NCBI GenBank assembly: GCA_949451265.1
Contig: CASTQR010000119.1
Coordinates: 1-5,450 of the forward strand
Direction of reading: 5' to 3'
DNA: 5,450 nt
Source of the DNA: an uncultured Eubacteriales bacterium
Lineage (GTDB): Bacteria > Bacillota_A > Clostridia > Oscillospirales > Oscillospiraceae
Positions 4,619 through 5,450 of the stretch are shown here, in pieces. The notes under the pieces are model-generated. The model made no database searches, was not told the origin of the DNA, and worked only from the letters and a program-made list of their open reading frames with translations. The position numbers and the translations under genes were made by a program. Each line of letters starts with the position of its first letter. Position 1 is the stretch's first letter.

Positions 4619-5450
4619 ATGTCAACCATCATCACCAAAAAGCAGTTCCCCAACTACCGCAAGTACACCATGGAGCTGGCCGGCCGGCCCCTCACCCTGG
4701 AGACCGGCAAGCTGGCTGAGCTGGCCAACGCCGCCGTGCTGGTCACCTACGGCGAGACCACCGTCCTCTGCACCGCCACCGCCGCCCCCCGGCCCCGGGA
4801 CGGCATCGACTTCTTCCCCCTGAGCGTGGACTTTGAGGAGAAGATGTACGCCGTGGGCCGCATCCCCGGCTCCTTCATGCGCCGGGAGGGCCGCCCCGGC
4901 GAGAAGGGCATCCTCACCAGCCGGGTCATTGACCGGCCCATCCGCCCCCTGTTCCCCGGCGACTTCCGCAACGACGTGTCCATCATGGCCACGGTCATGA
5001 GCGTGGACCACGACTGCTCCCCGGAGATCGCCGCCCTCATCGGCACCAGCGCCGCCCTGGCCATCTCCGATATCCCCTGGAACGGGCCTGTGGGCGCGGT
5101 GAAAATGGGGTATGTGGATGGCAAGCTGGTGGTGAACCCCACCCGGGAGCAGGCGGAGATCTCCGATCTGGACGTGACCGTGGTATCCACGGGCAAGAAG
5201 GTGGTCATGATCGAGGCCGGGGCCAACGAGATTCCCAACGACGTCATGTTCCAGGCCATCCAGACCGCCCACGCCGAGAACCAGAAGCAGGTGGCCCTCA
5301 TCAACCAGATGGTGGCGGAGACCGGCAAGGAGAAGTTCGACTATCCCCACGCCGACTTCAACCAGGAGCTCTTTGACAGCATTGTGGCCAACTTCATGGA
5401 CGAGGCCAAGGCCGCCATGGACACCGACGACAAGAACGTCCGGGAGGCCC
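4619..5450 (+). CDS. pnp: Polyribonucleotide nucleotidyltransferase (PNPase), N-terminal part
   Basis: PNPase is a trimeric, phosphate-dependent 3'-to-5' exoribonuclease central to mRNA decay and RNA quality control. The window holds the first 277 of roughly 700 residues; the frame is open at the window end, so truncation is due to the window. It starts MSTIITKKQFPNYRKYTMEL at ATG 4619, preceded by AAGGAG (4607-4612) at 6 bases. The first RNase PH-like domain spans about residues 13-220. It includes YGETTVLCTATA (44-55), DFFPLSVDFEEKMYAVGRIP (64-83), the RNA-contacting SFMRREGRPGEK (85-96) and ILTSRVIDRPIRPLFP (98-113). The alpha-helical linker domain begins near residue 240. The catalytic second RNase PH domain and the KH and S1 domains are outside the window. 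It follows rpsO at 223 bases, with a possible autoregulatory stem-loop between them. Confidence 0.98.
   Translation, partial: MSTIITKKQFPNYRKYTMELAGRPLTLETGKLAELANAAVLVTYGETTVLCTATAAPRPRDGIDFFPLSVDFEEKMYAVGRIPGSFMRREGRPGEKGILTSRVIDRPIRPLFPGDFRNDVSIMATVMSVDHDCSPEIAALIGTSAALAISDIPWNGPVGAVKMGYVDGKLVVNPTREQAEISDLDVTVVSTGKKVVMIEAGANEIPNDVMFQAIQTAHAENQKQVALINQMVAETGKEKFDYPHADFNQELFDSIVANFMDEAKAAMDTDDKNVREA

Noticed and set aside
4622..5350. 242-residue leftward ORF opposite pnp
   Set aside because: Low-complexity Gly/His/Asp-rich mirror of the GC-rich pnp coding sequence.
1..5450. CRISPR array, integrase, toxin-antitoxin or phage-defence system
   Set aside because: No regularly spaced repeats and no motifs of such proteins appear in any frame.

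Overview
The window reads as chromosomal DNA from a spore-forming, GC-rich member of the Clostridia. The evidence is strong G/C third-position bias (GCC, CTG, GTG, CGG codons), Gram-positive Shine-Dalgarno sequences, a SpoVAF-type spore germination protein with a sigma-G-like promoter, and the rpsO-pnp pair. An Oscillospiraceae relative (Flavonifractor / Pseudoflavonifractor / Lawsonibacter type) is my best guess; this is inferred from overall resemblance, not from a search.

Layout, left to right. Positions 1-279 hold no convincing gene, only a small hairpin and a promoter. Positions 280-879 (+) encode a MocA/MobA-like nucleotidyltransferase. Its stop codon is followed at once by a second promoter driving 944-1555 (+), a small metallo-beta-lactamase-fold hydrolase of the UlaG/UPF0173 kind. 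Positions 1556-2257 are a gene-poor 700-base stretch. It appears to be scar tissue from a mobile element read leftwards: overlapping mini-ORFs, one apparently broken by a 4-base duplication, a short basic ORF, a leftward intrinsic terminator and a possible insertion-sequence end. Positions 2258-3676 (-) encode a complete SpoVAF-family germination protein transcribed leftwards. A divergent promoter region at 3677-4020 separates it from the rightward rpsO (4129-4395) and the start of pnp (4619 to the window end, truncated by the window).

How the parts fit. The rpsO-pnp module is conserved core RNA biology (30S subunit protein S15 and the exonuclease PNPase). Here it carries a strong extended -10 promoter, a GC-rich structured leader, a hairpin directly after rpsO and a 22-base-pair imperfect stem-loop before pnp. 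That stem-loop is in the right place for a processing or autoregulatory element. The germination gene stands alone, with no sign of its usual spoVA neighbours. The two leftmost genes have separate promoters and no evident functional link.

I see no new multigene system. The items most worth a second look are the rpsO-pnp RNA structures, the sigma-G promoter call, the in-frame arginine-rich reading of the rpsO leader, and the decayed mobile block at 1556-2257.
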